Shown in pieces: positions 1 through 9,498 of a DNA stretch of 64,000 nt. Within the stretch, counting starts at the first letter, position 1; every line of letters starts with the position of its first letter. Position numbers and translations under genes: made by a program. Location: contig NZ_CP108414.1 in NCBI RefSeq assembly GCF_035978755.1, positions 4,836,001-4,900,000 on the forward strand, written 5' to 3'. The notes below the pieces were generated by a model that did not search any database, was not told where the DNA came from, and saw only the letters and a program-made list of their open reading frames with translations. The DNA comes from Streptomyces sp. NBC_01298 (GTDB lineage: Bacteria; Actinomycetota; Actinomycetes; Streptomycetales; Streptomycetaceae).

Positions 1-30
1 CAGCGCCGCAGCGCTCACCGGGAGGACGCT

Positions 31-1680
<1,650 letters not shown>

Positions 1681-1700
1681 TCCACCGGCCCCGCCGGGGG

Positions 1701-2279
1701 CTACTGGCCGCGCGTGAGCCAGGGCCGCAGCACCTTGCTGATCGCGGGCATGGCCACGTAGGTCATCAGGGTGCTGAAGACGACGGCGAACGCGGCCGTC
1801 CGCAGCACGAAGTGCAGGTTCACCAGGTACGGCCCGAGCAGCGCGTTGCCCGCGAGCGAGATCGGGAAGATGGCCAGCCCCGAGCTGATCGCCATCTTCC
1901 ACCGCGGCGGCGCGGGCCGGGCCGTACCCGGCTTCGCGAACCAGGTCTCCATGCCGTGCAGTTCGCGCCGGGCTATCTCGGTGTGGTGGTGCCCGAGGCA
2001 GTTGGAGAACCAGGCGGCGCGCTCGGCGGAGTCCTGCCAGCGCTGGAAGGCCGCCTGGTTGCGGAACCGGTGCACCAGGAACCAGGGCCCGCCCTCGACG
2101 GCCGGGCGGAACAGGCCGTACCCCAGGTGGTCGGGGAAGGCCGCGGCCGTCTCCAGGATCCCGTGGGCCCAGGCCTCGAAGTTCTCCTCGTGGCCAGGAT
2201 CAACCTGTCGCGCGATGAGCAGGCTGACCTCCCCGTTGTCGGCGGGGACGGTCTGCTCGCTCGTGTCGATGATGGCCAT
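1701..2279 (-). CDS. Antibiotic biosynthesis monooxygenase (ABM) domain protein with C-terminal membrane segments
   Basis: 192 residues. Residues 15-110 form an ABM-type ferredoxin-like fold (LLIARQVDPGHEENFEAW, then a FLVHRFRNQAAFQRW strand-helix). Residues 125-190 contain two hydrophobic segments that should anchor it in the membrane. ABM domains act as cofactor-free monooxygenases, or in some proteins have no known chemistry, so the reaction is unknown. It starts 14 nt after the stop of the large PAS protein on the same strand and may be co-transcribed with it. No strong ribosome binding site is visible. The tethering of an ABM domain to the membrane is the notable feature. Confidence 0.75.
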   Translation of the reverse strand: MAIIDTSEQTVPADNGEVSLLIARQVDPGHEENFEAWAHGILETAAAFPDHLGYGLFRPAVEGGPWFLVHRFRNQAAFQRWQDSAERAAWFSNCLGHHHTEIARRELHGMETWFAKPGTARPAPPRWKMAISSGLAIFPISLAGNALLGPYLVNLHFVLRTAAFAVVFSTLMTYVAMPAISKVLRPWLTRGQ

Positions 2280-2292
2280 GCGGCCAGAATGA

Positions 2293-5200
2293 CTAGTTGG
2301 TGCCGATCTTGGCCAGCAGGTCCACGATGCGGCCCTGCACGTCCGCCGTGGTGGACCGTTCGGCGAGGAACAGCACGCTCTCGCCCGAGGCCAGCCGCGG
2401 CAGTTCGGCCGGCTCGATCCCGGTGGCCGTGTAGACGACCAGCGGGGTGTGGTTCAACTGCCCGTTGGCGCGCAGCCAGTCCACGATCCCGGCCCGGCGG
2501 CGGCGCACCTGCATCAGGTCCATCACCACGAGGTTCGGCCGCATCCGGGTCGCCAGTTCCACGGCGTCCGTATCGGCGTCGGCCCGCGCGACCTGCATGC
2601 CGCGCCGTTCCAGGGCGGCGGTCAGCGCGGTCGCGATCTCGTCGTGCTCCTCGATCAGCAGCACCCGGGAAGGGTGCTGCTCGCTGTCGCGCGGCGCGAG
2701 CGCCTTCAGGAGGACGGCCGGATCGGCGCCGTACGCGGCTTCGCGCGTGGCGTGCCCCAGCCCGGCCGTGACCAGTACGGGCACCTCGGCGGCCACCGCG
2801 GCCTGACGCAGCGACTGCAGGGCGGTCCGGGTGATCGGCCCGGTCAGCGGGTCCACGAACAGCGCGGCGGGGAACGCGGCGATCTGCGCGTCGACCTCCT
2901 CGCGGGAGTGCACGATCACCGGGCGGTAGCCGCGGTCGCTGAGCGCGGCCTGCGTCTGTGCGTCCGGAGCCGGCCACACCAGGAGCCGGCGCGGGTTGTC
3001 CAGCGGCTCGGGCGGCAGTTCGTCGTCCACGGGACGCGGCACGGTCCGGTTGACCACCTCGACTGCGCCACCGGGCCCGTCCAGCGGCTCCGGGCCCTCG
3101 GCGGAGCCCTCCTCGGGGGCTCCTATGGCGAAGGCACGGCCCTCGGGCGCGGGCTCCGCGAGCCGGCGCCGCCGGCCGGAGCCGTTGGTGTCGGTGGACC
3201 CGCCGCCCTGGCCGAGGCTGCCCAGCGCGCGGACGCTGATCGGCGCCCCGGTGGCCTCCGCCGGGGTGTCCTGCGGCTGCCGGGCTCCGGGTACGGCGAT
3301 CTGCCCGCTGCCGTCGGAGTCCTCGGGCGCGGTACGGGCCGCCGGAACCGGCCAGGCCGGGGTGGCGGGCAGCGCACGCCGCCGCCCGGTGGGATGCGTC
3401 TCGGGGCCTACGGGGCCCTGCGCGCCCGCGTCGGGCCGCCCGGCGGCGGCTTCGCCGCCCTCGGAGTCCGCGACGGGCGGTGCCCCCAGTACCCGGCGCC
3501 CGCGCCGCCCGCCCGAGGCGTCGGCGTCGGCCTCGGCGGAGCCGGCCATGGCGGGAGCCTGCGGCGGCTGCGGAGCCGGCGTCGGCCCGGCGGGCAGTGC
3601 GAAGCCGCCCTCGGGGGCGATGGGCCGTGCGGGAGCGGGGGAGGACGGAGCGGAGGGCACCGGAGCCGGCATCGGCGCGGGCGTCGGCCCGAGCCCGGTC
3701 GCCGGCACCGGGCCGCCGGGCTGCGCCGGTCCCGCCGTGCCCAGGGCACGCCGCCGCCCGGCGGGGTGCTCCGTCAGCGGAACGGGAAGCCCGGGGAACG
3801 GGGGCACCGGCACGGGAGCGACCGGCATGGGCGGGAGCGCGGGCACGGCGGTCCCCTGCGGGGGCACGGGCCGCCCGGGGCCGCCCGGACGGTCGTTGCC
3901 GCCACCGGAGTCGTTGTTGCCGTTGCCGTTGCCGTTGCCGTCGCTGCCGTCGCCGTTCTGGCCGCGCCGCCGTCCGGTGCCGCTTCCACCCAGACCCGCC
4001 GGGTTCACGGGGGACTGGGCGAGCTCCGCGGGAGCGCCGTCGCCGGGCCGTGCCACGGCCGCGGCCTCGCCGCCCCTGCGCCGCCCGGACGGCAGCGCGA
4101 GCGCGCTCCCGCCGTCGGCCGCCTGTCCCGCCTTCGCCAGGCCGGTGCCGCGGTCGGCTCCCTTACCGCCGGCCGCCTCATCGGCGTCGTCGGTGAGGAA
4201 CGCGTCCACGCCGCGCCGGGCCCGCCGGCCGCCGGAGACCTGCCCCGGGCCGCCCTCGGTTCCGGGCTCGGTTCCGGGCTCGGCCGGGGGAGCCTCCTTC
4301 GGCTCGGGCAGGGTGACCGCCCCGGCTCCCGCGCCCAGCGGCAGCTCCAGTACGTACGCCCCGCCGGGAGCGCCGGGTACCTCCACCGTCTGCAGCACAC
4401 CGCCGTGCGCCTCCACGATGCCCCGCACGATCGGCTCGTGCACCGGGTTGCCGCCCTCGTACGGGCCGCGCACCTCGATCCGTACGACCTCGCCGCGCTG
4501 CGCGGCGGCCACGACGATCGTCGAGTCGCCGTACCCGCTGCCCTGGCGGGTCTTGCCGGTGGCGTCCACTCCGGCGACGTCCGCGACCAGGTGCGCGAGG
4601 GCGGTCGCGATCCGCTCCGCGTCCACCTCGGCCTCGATGGTCGGGGCGTGCACGGCGAACTGCGCCCGCCCGGGGCCGATCAGCTCGACCGCGCCGTCGA
4701 CACCGGCCGCGACGACCCCGTCGATCAGCACCTTCTTCTTGTCGAGCTTCTCGCCGCCCGCGTCGAGGCGCTGGAAGGAGAGCACGTTGTCGACCAGCGT
4801 GGTCATCCGGGAGTAGCCGGCGGCCAGGTGGTGCAGGAGCTGGTTGGCCTCGGGCCACAGCTGTCCCGCGTCGTCGGCGGCCAGCGTGGCCAGCTCGCCG
4901 CGCAGCTCCTCCAGCGGTCCGCGCAGGGAGTCGCCGAGGACCGACAGCAGCTGGGCGTGGCGCGCGGCCAGCGCGTCGTAGGAACGCCGGTCGGTGAAGG
5001 TCATGACGGCGCCGACGAGCTGCTCCCCGTCCCGTACGGGAGAGGTGGTCAGGTCCACGGCGACGGGCTGCCCGGCCTTGTTCCACAGCACCTGGCCGCG
5101 GACCCGGTGCTTGCGTCCGCTGCGCAGGGTGTCGGCGAGCGGGGACTCCTCGAAGGGGAACGGCGAACCGTCGGCGCGCGAGTGCTGGACCAGCCCGTGC

Positions 5201-5775
5201 AGTTCGCGGTTGCCGAGGTCGGTGGCGCGGTAGCCGAGGATCTGGGCGGCGGCCGGATTGACCAGCACGACCCTGCCGTCGGTGTCCGTGCCGACGACGC
5301 CCTCGGCGGCGGCGCGCAGGATCATCTCGGTCTGGCGCTGGGAGCGGGCCAGCTCGGCCTCGGTGTCCACCGTCTGCGAGAGGTCCCGTACGACGAGCAT
5401 CAGCAGCTCGTCGCCGGTGTACGAGGGCTGCGGCTCGCGGTAGGCGTCACGGCCGTCGAGATGGGCCGCGGTGACCTCGACCGGGAACTCGCTGCCGTCG
5501 GTGCGGCGGGCGACCATCCGTTTCGGGCGGGCCCGTCCGCCCTCGTCCTCGCCGGGCCGGCGCATGGAGCCGGGGATCAGCTTGGAGTCGAACTCGGGCA
5601 GGAGGTCGAGCACGCCCCGGCCGACGAGCCCGGTTCCGGGGCTCTCCATGACCTCTAGGGCGATCGAATTGGCGTTGACGACCGTGCCGTTGGCGTTGAC
5701 GAGCAACAGCGCGTCCGGAAGAGCGTCGAGTATTGCTGCGAGGCGAGCAGCGCCTCGGGATGGCCTGCTGCTCAC
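2293..5775 (-). CDS. Large PAS / degenerate histidine-kinase / receiver protein
   Basis: 1160 residues if the GTG at 5775 is used; GGGAGGAAG lies 6 nt upstream of it, which is better than the TTG at 5799. In order: a PAS domain (about 10-130), a second PAS (150-270), a dimerisation and ATPase-like block (270-480), a Pro/Gly/Ala-rich linker (490-900) and two receiver-like domains (910-1160). The place where SHELRTPL would sit reads LGDSLRGPLEEL, with no phospho-acceptor His. The N box and DxGxG of the ATPase are also absent, while a G2-like PGGAYVLELPL remains. The second receiver keeps VVMDLMQV. It is therefore probably a signalling scaffold rather than an active kinase. The linker carries seven GRR(R) motifs. 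No membrane segment is seen. Confidence 0.8.
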   Translation of the reverse strand: MSSRPSRGAARLAAILDALPDALLLVNANGTVVNANSIALEVMESPGTGLVGRGVLDLLPEFDSKLIPGSMRRPGEDEGGRARPKRMVARRTDGSEFPVEVTAAHLDGRDAYREPQPSYTGDELLMLVVRDLSQTVDTEAELARSQRQTEMILRAAAEGVVGTDTDGRVVLVNPAAAQILGYRATDLGNRELHGLVQHSRADGSPFPFEESPLADTLRSGRKHRVRGQVLWNKAGQPVAVDLTTSPVRDGEQLVGAVMTFTDRRSYDALAARHAQLLSVLGDSLRGPLEELRGELATLAADDAGQLWPEANQLLHHLAAGYSRMTTLVDNVLSFQRLDAGGEKLDKKKVLIDGVVAAGVDGAVELIGPGRAQFAVHAPTIEAEVDAERIATALAHLVADVAGVDATGKTRQGSGYGDSTIVVAAAQRGEVVRIEVRGPYEGGNPVHEPIVRGIVEAHGGVLQTVEVPGAPGGAYVLELPLGAGAGAVTLPEPKEAPPAEPGTEPGTEGGPGQVSGGRRARRGVDAFLTDDADEAAGGKGADRGTGLAKAGQAADGGSALALPSGRRRGGEAAAVARPGDGAPAELAQSPVNPAGLGGSGTGRRRGQNGDGSDGNGNGNGNNDSGGGNDRPGGPGRPVPPQGTAVPALPPMPVAPVPVPPFPGLPVPLTEHPAGRRRALGTAGPAQPGGPVPATGLGPTPAPMPAPVPSAPSSPAPARPIAPEGGFALPAGPTPAPQPPQAPAMAGSAEADADASGGRRGRRVLGAPPVADSEGGEAAAGRPDAGAQGPVGPETHPTGRRRALPATPAWPVPAARTAPEDSDGSGQIAVPGARQPQDTPAEATGAPISVRALGSLGQGGGSTDTNGSGRRRRLAEPAPEGRAFAIGAPEEGSAEGPEPLDGPGGAVEVVNRTVPRPVDDELPPEPLDNPRRLLVWPAPDAQTQAALSDRGYRPVIVHSREEVDAQIAAFPAALFVDPLTGPITRTALQSLRQAAVAAEVPVLVTAGLGHATREAAYGADPAVLLKALAPRDSEQHPSRVLLIEEHDEIATALTAALERRGMQVARADADTDAVELATRMRPNLVVMDLMQVRRRRAGIVDWLRANGQLNHTPLVVYTATGIEPAELPRLASGESVLFLAERSTTADVQGRIVDLLAKIGTN

Positions 5776-5894
5776 GACGAGCTTCCTCCCTGACCACAAC
5801 TACCGGCATGTCACGGGAGGAGTCTATGCGCACGGGCTCCCGGTGAGAGGGCGGATGTCCGGCGCATACCGCCCGAGCGGTGCATCCTCCCAGG

Positions 5895-6350
5895 TCAGGC
5901 ACGCCCACTCGGAAGCACAGGTTCCAAGTCGTTCCACCGGCGGATCTCGCATCCGTTCGTCCGGCGGAACCGGGAATCCACCCTGTGGCCGTGCCAGGTT
6001 CCGGTGATCCGGGCGGTGGCGCGGCCGCCGTCCTGCAGGGTGCACAGCTGGTTTCCGGGCTCGGGAGCGAAGGGGTCCTTGCCCTCGCGCGCGAGGGCTT
6101 CGAGGCGGGCACAGGCGTCCTGGGCCTGCGGGTGGTTCCCGCCGGGCGGGGCGCACTCCAGCCGGTACTCGCCGTCCGCCCGCGGGTTGCCCGTGTCGGC
6201 CACCACGATGGTGAGCCGGTCGGGGGCCGGGGCGGGGGCGGGGGCGGTCAGGAGCCGGCTCAGGGGTGGCAGCGGGGGCAGGGGGCCCGCCGGGCCCGCC
6301 GCCGCGGCGGCCAGAGCGGAGGTGACGGCGAAAGCGGCGAGACGCAGCAT
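5895..6350 (-). CDS. SSI-type (subtilisin inhibitor-like) secreted protease inhibitor
   Basis: 151 residues with an N-terminal signal peptide (MLRLAAFAVTSALAAAAAG). The mature part shows SSI-family spacing of four cysteines, seen in RLECAPPGG, DACARL, NQLCTLQDG and TNGCEIRRW, which in the family form two disulfides. By alignment with SSI the reactive-site loop is CTL-Q, so P1 would be Leu, with the usual P2 Pro replaced by Thr. Such proteins bind secreted subtilisin- or trypsin-like proteases outside the cell. The ATG at 6350 has GGAG upstream; the longer reading frame has no signal peptide at its start. A 10-bp palindrome (GTCGTACGAC, 6374-6383) lies just upstream. Confidence 0.85.
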   Translation of the reverse strand: MLRLAAFAVTSALAAAAAGPAGPLPPLPPLSRLLTAPAPAPAPDRLTIVVADTGNPRADGEYRLECAPPGGNHPQAQDACARLEALAREGKDPFAPEPGNQLCTLQDGGRATARITGTWHGHRVDSRFRRTNGCEIRRWNDLEPVLPSGRA

Positions 6351-6536
6351 GGGGAACTCCAGGTCGTCCGTACGTCGTACGACAGACCAACGACGAGCAG
6401 GCGCCGACGTTTCGCACATGAGGGTGCTTAAGGCTTTGCTCTGCGGGCCGCCCTCCTTGTACCGTGGGAGCGGATTGGTGACCAGCCCCTGGCCTGTGTC
6501 ATCATCTGCACGCACCTTCGTACGCGGGGGTGTGCT

Positions 6537-6627
6537 GGAGGCGTCGCCTAGTCCGGTCTATGGCGCCGCACTGCTAATGCGGTTTGGGGTTTACGCCCCA
6601 TCGAGGGTTCAAATCCCTCCGCCTCCG
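6537..6627 (+). tRNA. tRNA-Ser(GCT)
   Basis: 91-nt class II tRNA. Acceptor strands GGAGGCG (6537-6543) and CGCCTCC (6620-6626) pair, with discriminator G. The anticodon stem CCGCA/TGCGG encloses the loop CTGCTAA, so the anticodon GCT is at 6573-6575. A long variable arm and the GGTTCAAATCC T-arm are present. CCA is not encoded. It reads AGC/AGU serine codons. Confidence 0.97.
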
Positions 6628-6634
6628 CACTTCA

Positions 6635-6666
6635 CGAAGCCCCGGTCCTTGCGGACCGGGGCTTCG
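6635..6666 (+). terminator. Intrinsic terminator of tRNA-Ser(GCT)
   Basis: Perfect 14-bp stem (CGAAGCCCCGGTCC / GGACCGGGGCTTCG) with a TTGC loop, beginning 7 nt after the tRNA. Confidence 0.85.
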
Positions 6667-6906
6667 GTGCGTTCGGGGTCCGGTGCGTTCGGGGTGCGGG
6701 CCGTTCGGGGATGGCGGGTTCGGGGGATGGCGGGATCTGCCCGGGCAGAGCTGCCCCGAGGGCGCCGCGGCACCCAACCGGATGATCTTCTTCCAGGCCG
6801 TTTCCGCAGGTCAGGGCGGGTGGGACTAATGGATTTCGCGTCCCGGCGAGGTCCATGTATTGTTGTTCTCGCAAGGCCAACGGGGCGCAAAACCCCGGCC
6901 AGCCAA

Positions 6907-6979
6907 GCACTCGTAGCTTAACGGATAGAGCATCTGACTACGGATCAGAAGGTTGCAGGTTCGAATCCTGCCGAGTGCA
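6907..6979 (+). tRNA. tRNA-Arg(ACG)
   Basis: 73-nt cloverleaf. GCACTCG (6907-6913) pairs with CGAGTGC (6972-6978), with discriminator A. The anticodon stem TCTGA/TCAGA encloses CTACGGA, anticodon ACG at 6940-6942. A34 of this tRNA is the substrate of TadA, encoded at 24119-24625, which makes inosine so that CGU, CGC and CGA can be read. A TATTGT box about 30 nt upstream (near 6858) may be part of its promoter. Confidence 0.97.
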
Positions 6980-6985
6980 CAGCCC

Positions 6986-7017
6986 AAGAGGCCCCCCGGT
7001 TCACCGGGGGGCCTCTT
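6986..7017 (+). terminator. Intrinsic terminator of tRNA-Arg(ACG)
   Basis: Stem AAGAGGCCCCCCGG / CCGGGGGGCCTCTT with a TTCA loop, 7 nt after the tRNA. It is followed by an almost pure pyrimidine tract. Confidence 0.85.
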
Positions 7018-7097
7018 GCGTTGCTCTTCCTCTTCTCCCCTTCTCCTCTTCTTTCCTTCCCCTCCGTCCCTGCCTCCCCCTCTCCCCTCCTCCTCAG
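7018..7097. repeat. Polypyrimidine tract (about 80 bp)
   Basis: From about 7018 to 7097 the + strand is nearly all C and T, with only a few purines and many CTCTTC and CCCCT runs. It sits between the tRNA-Arg terminator and the PH-domain gene. No coding potential is seen. Such tracts can form triplex DNA; here that is only a possibility. Confidence 0.6.
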
Positions 7098-7234
7098 TGA
7101 TGAGACCTGGCTCCGGGGGGTTACGGGGTGAGATGGCTCTGCCGGGGGACGCGGGGCAAGGCCGGGCGAGGCTACGGTTTCTTGGAGATCGACTCGCCAG
7201 GGACCGGCTCACCGGGAAAGCAGGGGGAACGCAC

Positions 7235-7600
7235 ATGGGACTGTTCGGGAACGCGCACGCAGTGGATCCGGAGTCGGCTCACCGCGAGTACGCGCGGCTG
7301 CTGGGGCAGGGGGAGCAGGTGCACGCCGCGTACCTGCTGATCCGCGACACGATCCTGTTCACCGACCGTCGGCTCGTGCTCATCGACAAGCAGGGGCTCA
7401 CGGGCAAGAAGGTCGAGTACCACTCGATCCCGTACCGGAGCATCACGCACTTCTCCGTGGAGACCGCCGGACACTTCGACCTGGACGCGGAGCTGAAGAT
7501 ATGGCTCTCCGGTAGCTCGGCGCCGATAGCGAAGACCTTCACCAAGGGCGTCGACATCTATGAGGTGCAGGCGATCCTGACGCAGTTCGTCGCCCGCTAG
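7235..7600 (+). CDS. PH domain-containing protein (bacterial PH, DUF1696-like)
   Basis: 121 residues, one bacterial pleckstrin-homology fold. Recognisable strands include YLLIRDTILFTDRRLVLID near 35-53, the YHSIPYRSITHFSVETAG segment, LDAELKIWLSG and a final helix (VDIYEVQAILTQF). These cytosolic proteins are widespread and their ligands are unknown; they do not bind phosphoinositides as a rule. The ATG at 7235 is chosen because family homology begins there and GGGGGAA lies upstream; the longer frame runs through tRNA-Arg and is not real. Confidence 0.85.
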   Translation: MGLFGNAHAVDPESAHREYARLLGQGEQVHAAYLLIRDTILFTDRRLVLIDKQGLTGKKVEYHSIPYRSITHFSVETAGHFDLDAELKIWLSGSSAPIAKTFTKGVDIYEVQAILTQFVAR

Positions 7601-7631
7601 CCGGGCGGGGGGAGGGAAGCAGGGAAGAGCC

Positions 7632-7650
7632 GGCCGAATGCTGTTCGGCC
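7632..7650. terminator. Short hairpin downstream of PH-domain gene
   Basis: Perfect GGCCGAA / TTCGGCC stem with a 5-nt loop, 32 nt after the stop of the PH-domain gene. It may act as a weak terminator; no T tract follows. Confidence 0.45.
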
Positions 7651-7716
7651 ACAGGGGGTGAATTCAGGATCAGGTAGCGTCTCCGCCAGGGCGTGCAGGG
7701 ACGTAGGAGGAGTTCG

Positions 7717-8151
7717 GTGGACGACATCGACCGGGCGCTGATCCAGCGCCTCCAGGATGACGCGGGCCAGTCGTACGCGGCGCTGGCGGCCTCCGTGGGG
7801 CTCTCCGCGGGCGCCACCCACGAGCGCGTGCGCAAGCTGCGCGAGCGGGGGGTCATCCGGCGGACCACGGTCGAGGTGGATCCGGCGGCCGTCGGCAGCG
7901 GGGTCCTGGCCTACGTGATGGTCGACTCCACGGCCTGGATGGGCGACTCGCGGGCCGCCTTCGAGGGCATCGCGGAGATTCAGGAGGCGCACATCATCGC
8001 CGGCAGCGCCTCGGTGATGGTCAAGGTCCGCACGGCCACCACCGAGCAGCTGCAGGACGTGCTGCGCCGCCTCTACGCCATCGACGGTGTCAGCGGGACG
8101 CAGGCCACCGTCGTCCTGGAAACCTTCTTCGAGCGACCGCTTCCCCTGTGA
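7717..8151 (+). CDS. Lrp/AsnC-family transcriptional regulator
   Basis: 144 residues. The N-terminal helix-turn-helix starts DDIDRALIQRLQDDAGQSY and continues through LSAGATHERVRKLRERGVI. The C-terminal RAM/AsnC ligand domain includes AYVMVDSTA and VSGTQATVVLETF. The family forms octamers of dimers and senses amino acids. The GTG at 7717 is chosen because AGGAGG lies about 7 nt upstream; the ATG at 7693 has none. The stop overlaps the next start (GTGA), so the DUF2797 protein is translationally coupled and a likely functional partner. Confidence 0.9.
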   Translation: MDDIDRALIQRLQDDAGQSYAALAASVGLSAGATHERVRKLRERGVIRRTTVEVDPAAVGSGVLAYVMVDSTAWMGDSRAAFEGIAEIQEAHIIAGSASVMVKVRTATTEQLQDVLRRLYAIDGVSGTQATVVLETFFERPLPL

Positions 8152-9050
8152 CCTGGTGGTGCACCGGGCTTCGGTGGAACGACGGCCGGCCCGCCATGGG
8201 CTGGTACGGGCCGGGACCGGGACGGGGCGAGCGCACCAGCCTCCTCGGGTACGGGCAGCCGCTCGCCTTCGCCGCCCGGGGAGAGCGCCGCTGCCTCGGC
8301 ATCCGGCGGGCCGGACGGCGGACGCCGTGCCCGACGGGGCGGACCGTGCCCGGCCGGGCCGGGAACGCCCAGTGCCCCGAGTGCGCCGGCCTGGACCGCT
8401 CCTTCTCGGTGGCGGCCGACACCAACGCCGGTGATCCGCGTACCTACCGGGTGTACCTCGCCTGGTTCGGGGCCGGACTGGTCAAGGTGGGCATCACCGC
8501 CGAGGAGCGCGGGTCCGTCCGGCTGCTGGAGCAGGGCGCGGTGGCCTGGGCCTGGCTGGGGCGCGGGCCGCTGATGGCGGCCCGTCGGACCGAGGAACTG
8601 CTGCGGGCCGCGCTCGGAGTGCCCGACCGGATCGCCTATGCCCGTAAGCGGGCCGTGCGGGGGGACGTGCCGCCGGTGCCCGAGCGGGCGGCGGAGGTCG
8701 CCGCCCTGCACGCGCGGGCGGCCGCGCTGGAGGGGTGGCCGGAGTCGCTGGAGAGGCTCGAGTGCGAGGTGACCGACCACGCGGGGGTGTTCGGGCTCGA
8801 CGTGCTGCCCGCCCCGGCCCGGGTGATCACCGAGATGGTGCCCGGCGGAAGCGTCGCCGGCCGGCTCGTCGGCGCGGCCGGGCCCGATCTGCACTTCGCC
8901 GACGGGCTGGTCGTGGACACCCGGCTGCTCGCGGGGTGGGAGCTGGTGGCGCCCGGGGAGGGCAGGGAGGGCGGTGCCACCGACGTGCCCGTGGCGGGGA
9001 TCCCGGCTCCCGGGCGGGACGCCGCGGTCGCGCAGGACGGGCTGTTCTGA
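8148..9050 (+). CDS. DUF2797 family protein
   Basis: 300 residues, a conserved actinobacterial family of unknown function. The N-terminal part has a cysteine set suggestive of a metal site (RCLGIRR, TPCPTG, AQCPECAG, residues about 49-84). The middle carries the family's YLAWFGAGLVKVGITAEER block (about 103-120), which resembles a GIY-YIG-like nuclease core; that resemblance is an inference. It overlaps the Lrp gene by 4 nt at GTGA and is probably expressed with it. No signal peptide or membrane segment is visible. Confidence 0.8.
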   Translation: MTWWCTGLRWNDGRPAMGWYGPGPGRGERTSLLGYGQPLAFAARGERRCLGIRRAGRRTPCPTGRTVPGRAGNAQCPECAGLDRSFSVAADTNAGDPRTYRVYLAWFGAGLVKVGITAEERGSVRLLEQGAVAWAWLGRGPLMAARRTEELLRAALGVPDRIAYARKRAVRGDVPPVPERAAEVAALHARAAALEGWPESLERLECEVTDHAGVFGLDVLPAPARVITEMVPGGSVAGRLVGAAGPDLHFADGLVVDTRLLAGWELVAPGEGREGGATDVPVAGIPAPGRDAAVAQDGLF

Positions 9051-9156
9051 TCCGACCGGCGCAGGAGGGGGGGCAAGGTCAAAACTTGGATCCCTTTGGT
9101 GCTCCGGGCCGTTTTCCGGTGGACATGCCACGTACCGGCCGCAGAGGGTGGTGGGC

Positions 9157-9498
9157 ATGAGCATCCAGCCCGTACAGGCCTTCGAACCGCCTTATGTCAT
9201 GAGCGTGTTCACCAGCGTCCGGACCGCCGAGGACGGCGGATACCCCGAGACGCTCGAGCGGATGGCCGAGCTCGTCAGCGGCAATCCGGGGTTCCTCGGC
9301 TACGAGTCCGCGCGCACCCCCGGCGGGCTCGGCATCACCGTCGCCTACTTCCGCGACCACGAGTCCATGGCCCTCTGGCGCAAGGACATGGAGCACCAGG
9401 CGGCGATGAAGCAGGGCCGCACCGACTGGTACGAGAGCTACACGCTGCACGTCGCGACGGTCGAGCGGAGCCACGGCTTTGTCCGCGAAGACGGCTGA
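9157..9498 (+). CDS. Antibiotic biosynthesis monooxygenase-like small protein
   Basis: 113 residues, a single ABM/dimeric alpha-beta-barrel domain (VMSVFTSVRTAEDGGY, FLGYESARTPGGLGITVAYF, HESMALWRKDMEHQ). Such proteins are cofactor-free oxygenases or haem-binding relatives; the substrate is unknown. The ATG at 9157 follows GAGGGTGG. The 3' end overlaps the next gene by 20 nt in another frame, which implies co-expression with the amidohydrolase. Confidence 0.8.
   Translation: MSIQPVQAFEPPYVMSVFTSVRTAEDGGYPETLERMAELVSGNPGFLGYESARTPGGLGITVAYFRDHESMALWRKDMEHQAAMKQGRTDWYESYTLHVATVERSHGFVREDG

Noticed and set aside
2449..5658. A 1069-residue + strand open frame opposite the PAS protein, and similar long frames elsewhere (for example 45714-49754 -, 58111-60669 -)
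   Set aside because: These are GC-frame shadows; their sequences are Arg/Gly/Pro-rich without motifs, while the opposite strand has clear domains.
6842..7100. Frames running through tRNA-Arg (for example 6855-7100 +)
   Set aside because: They read across a tRNA and its terminator and have no homology-like features.
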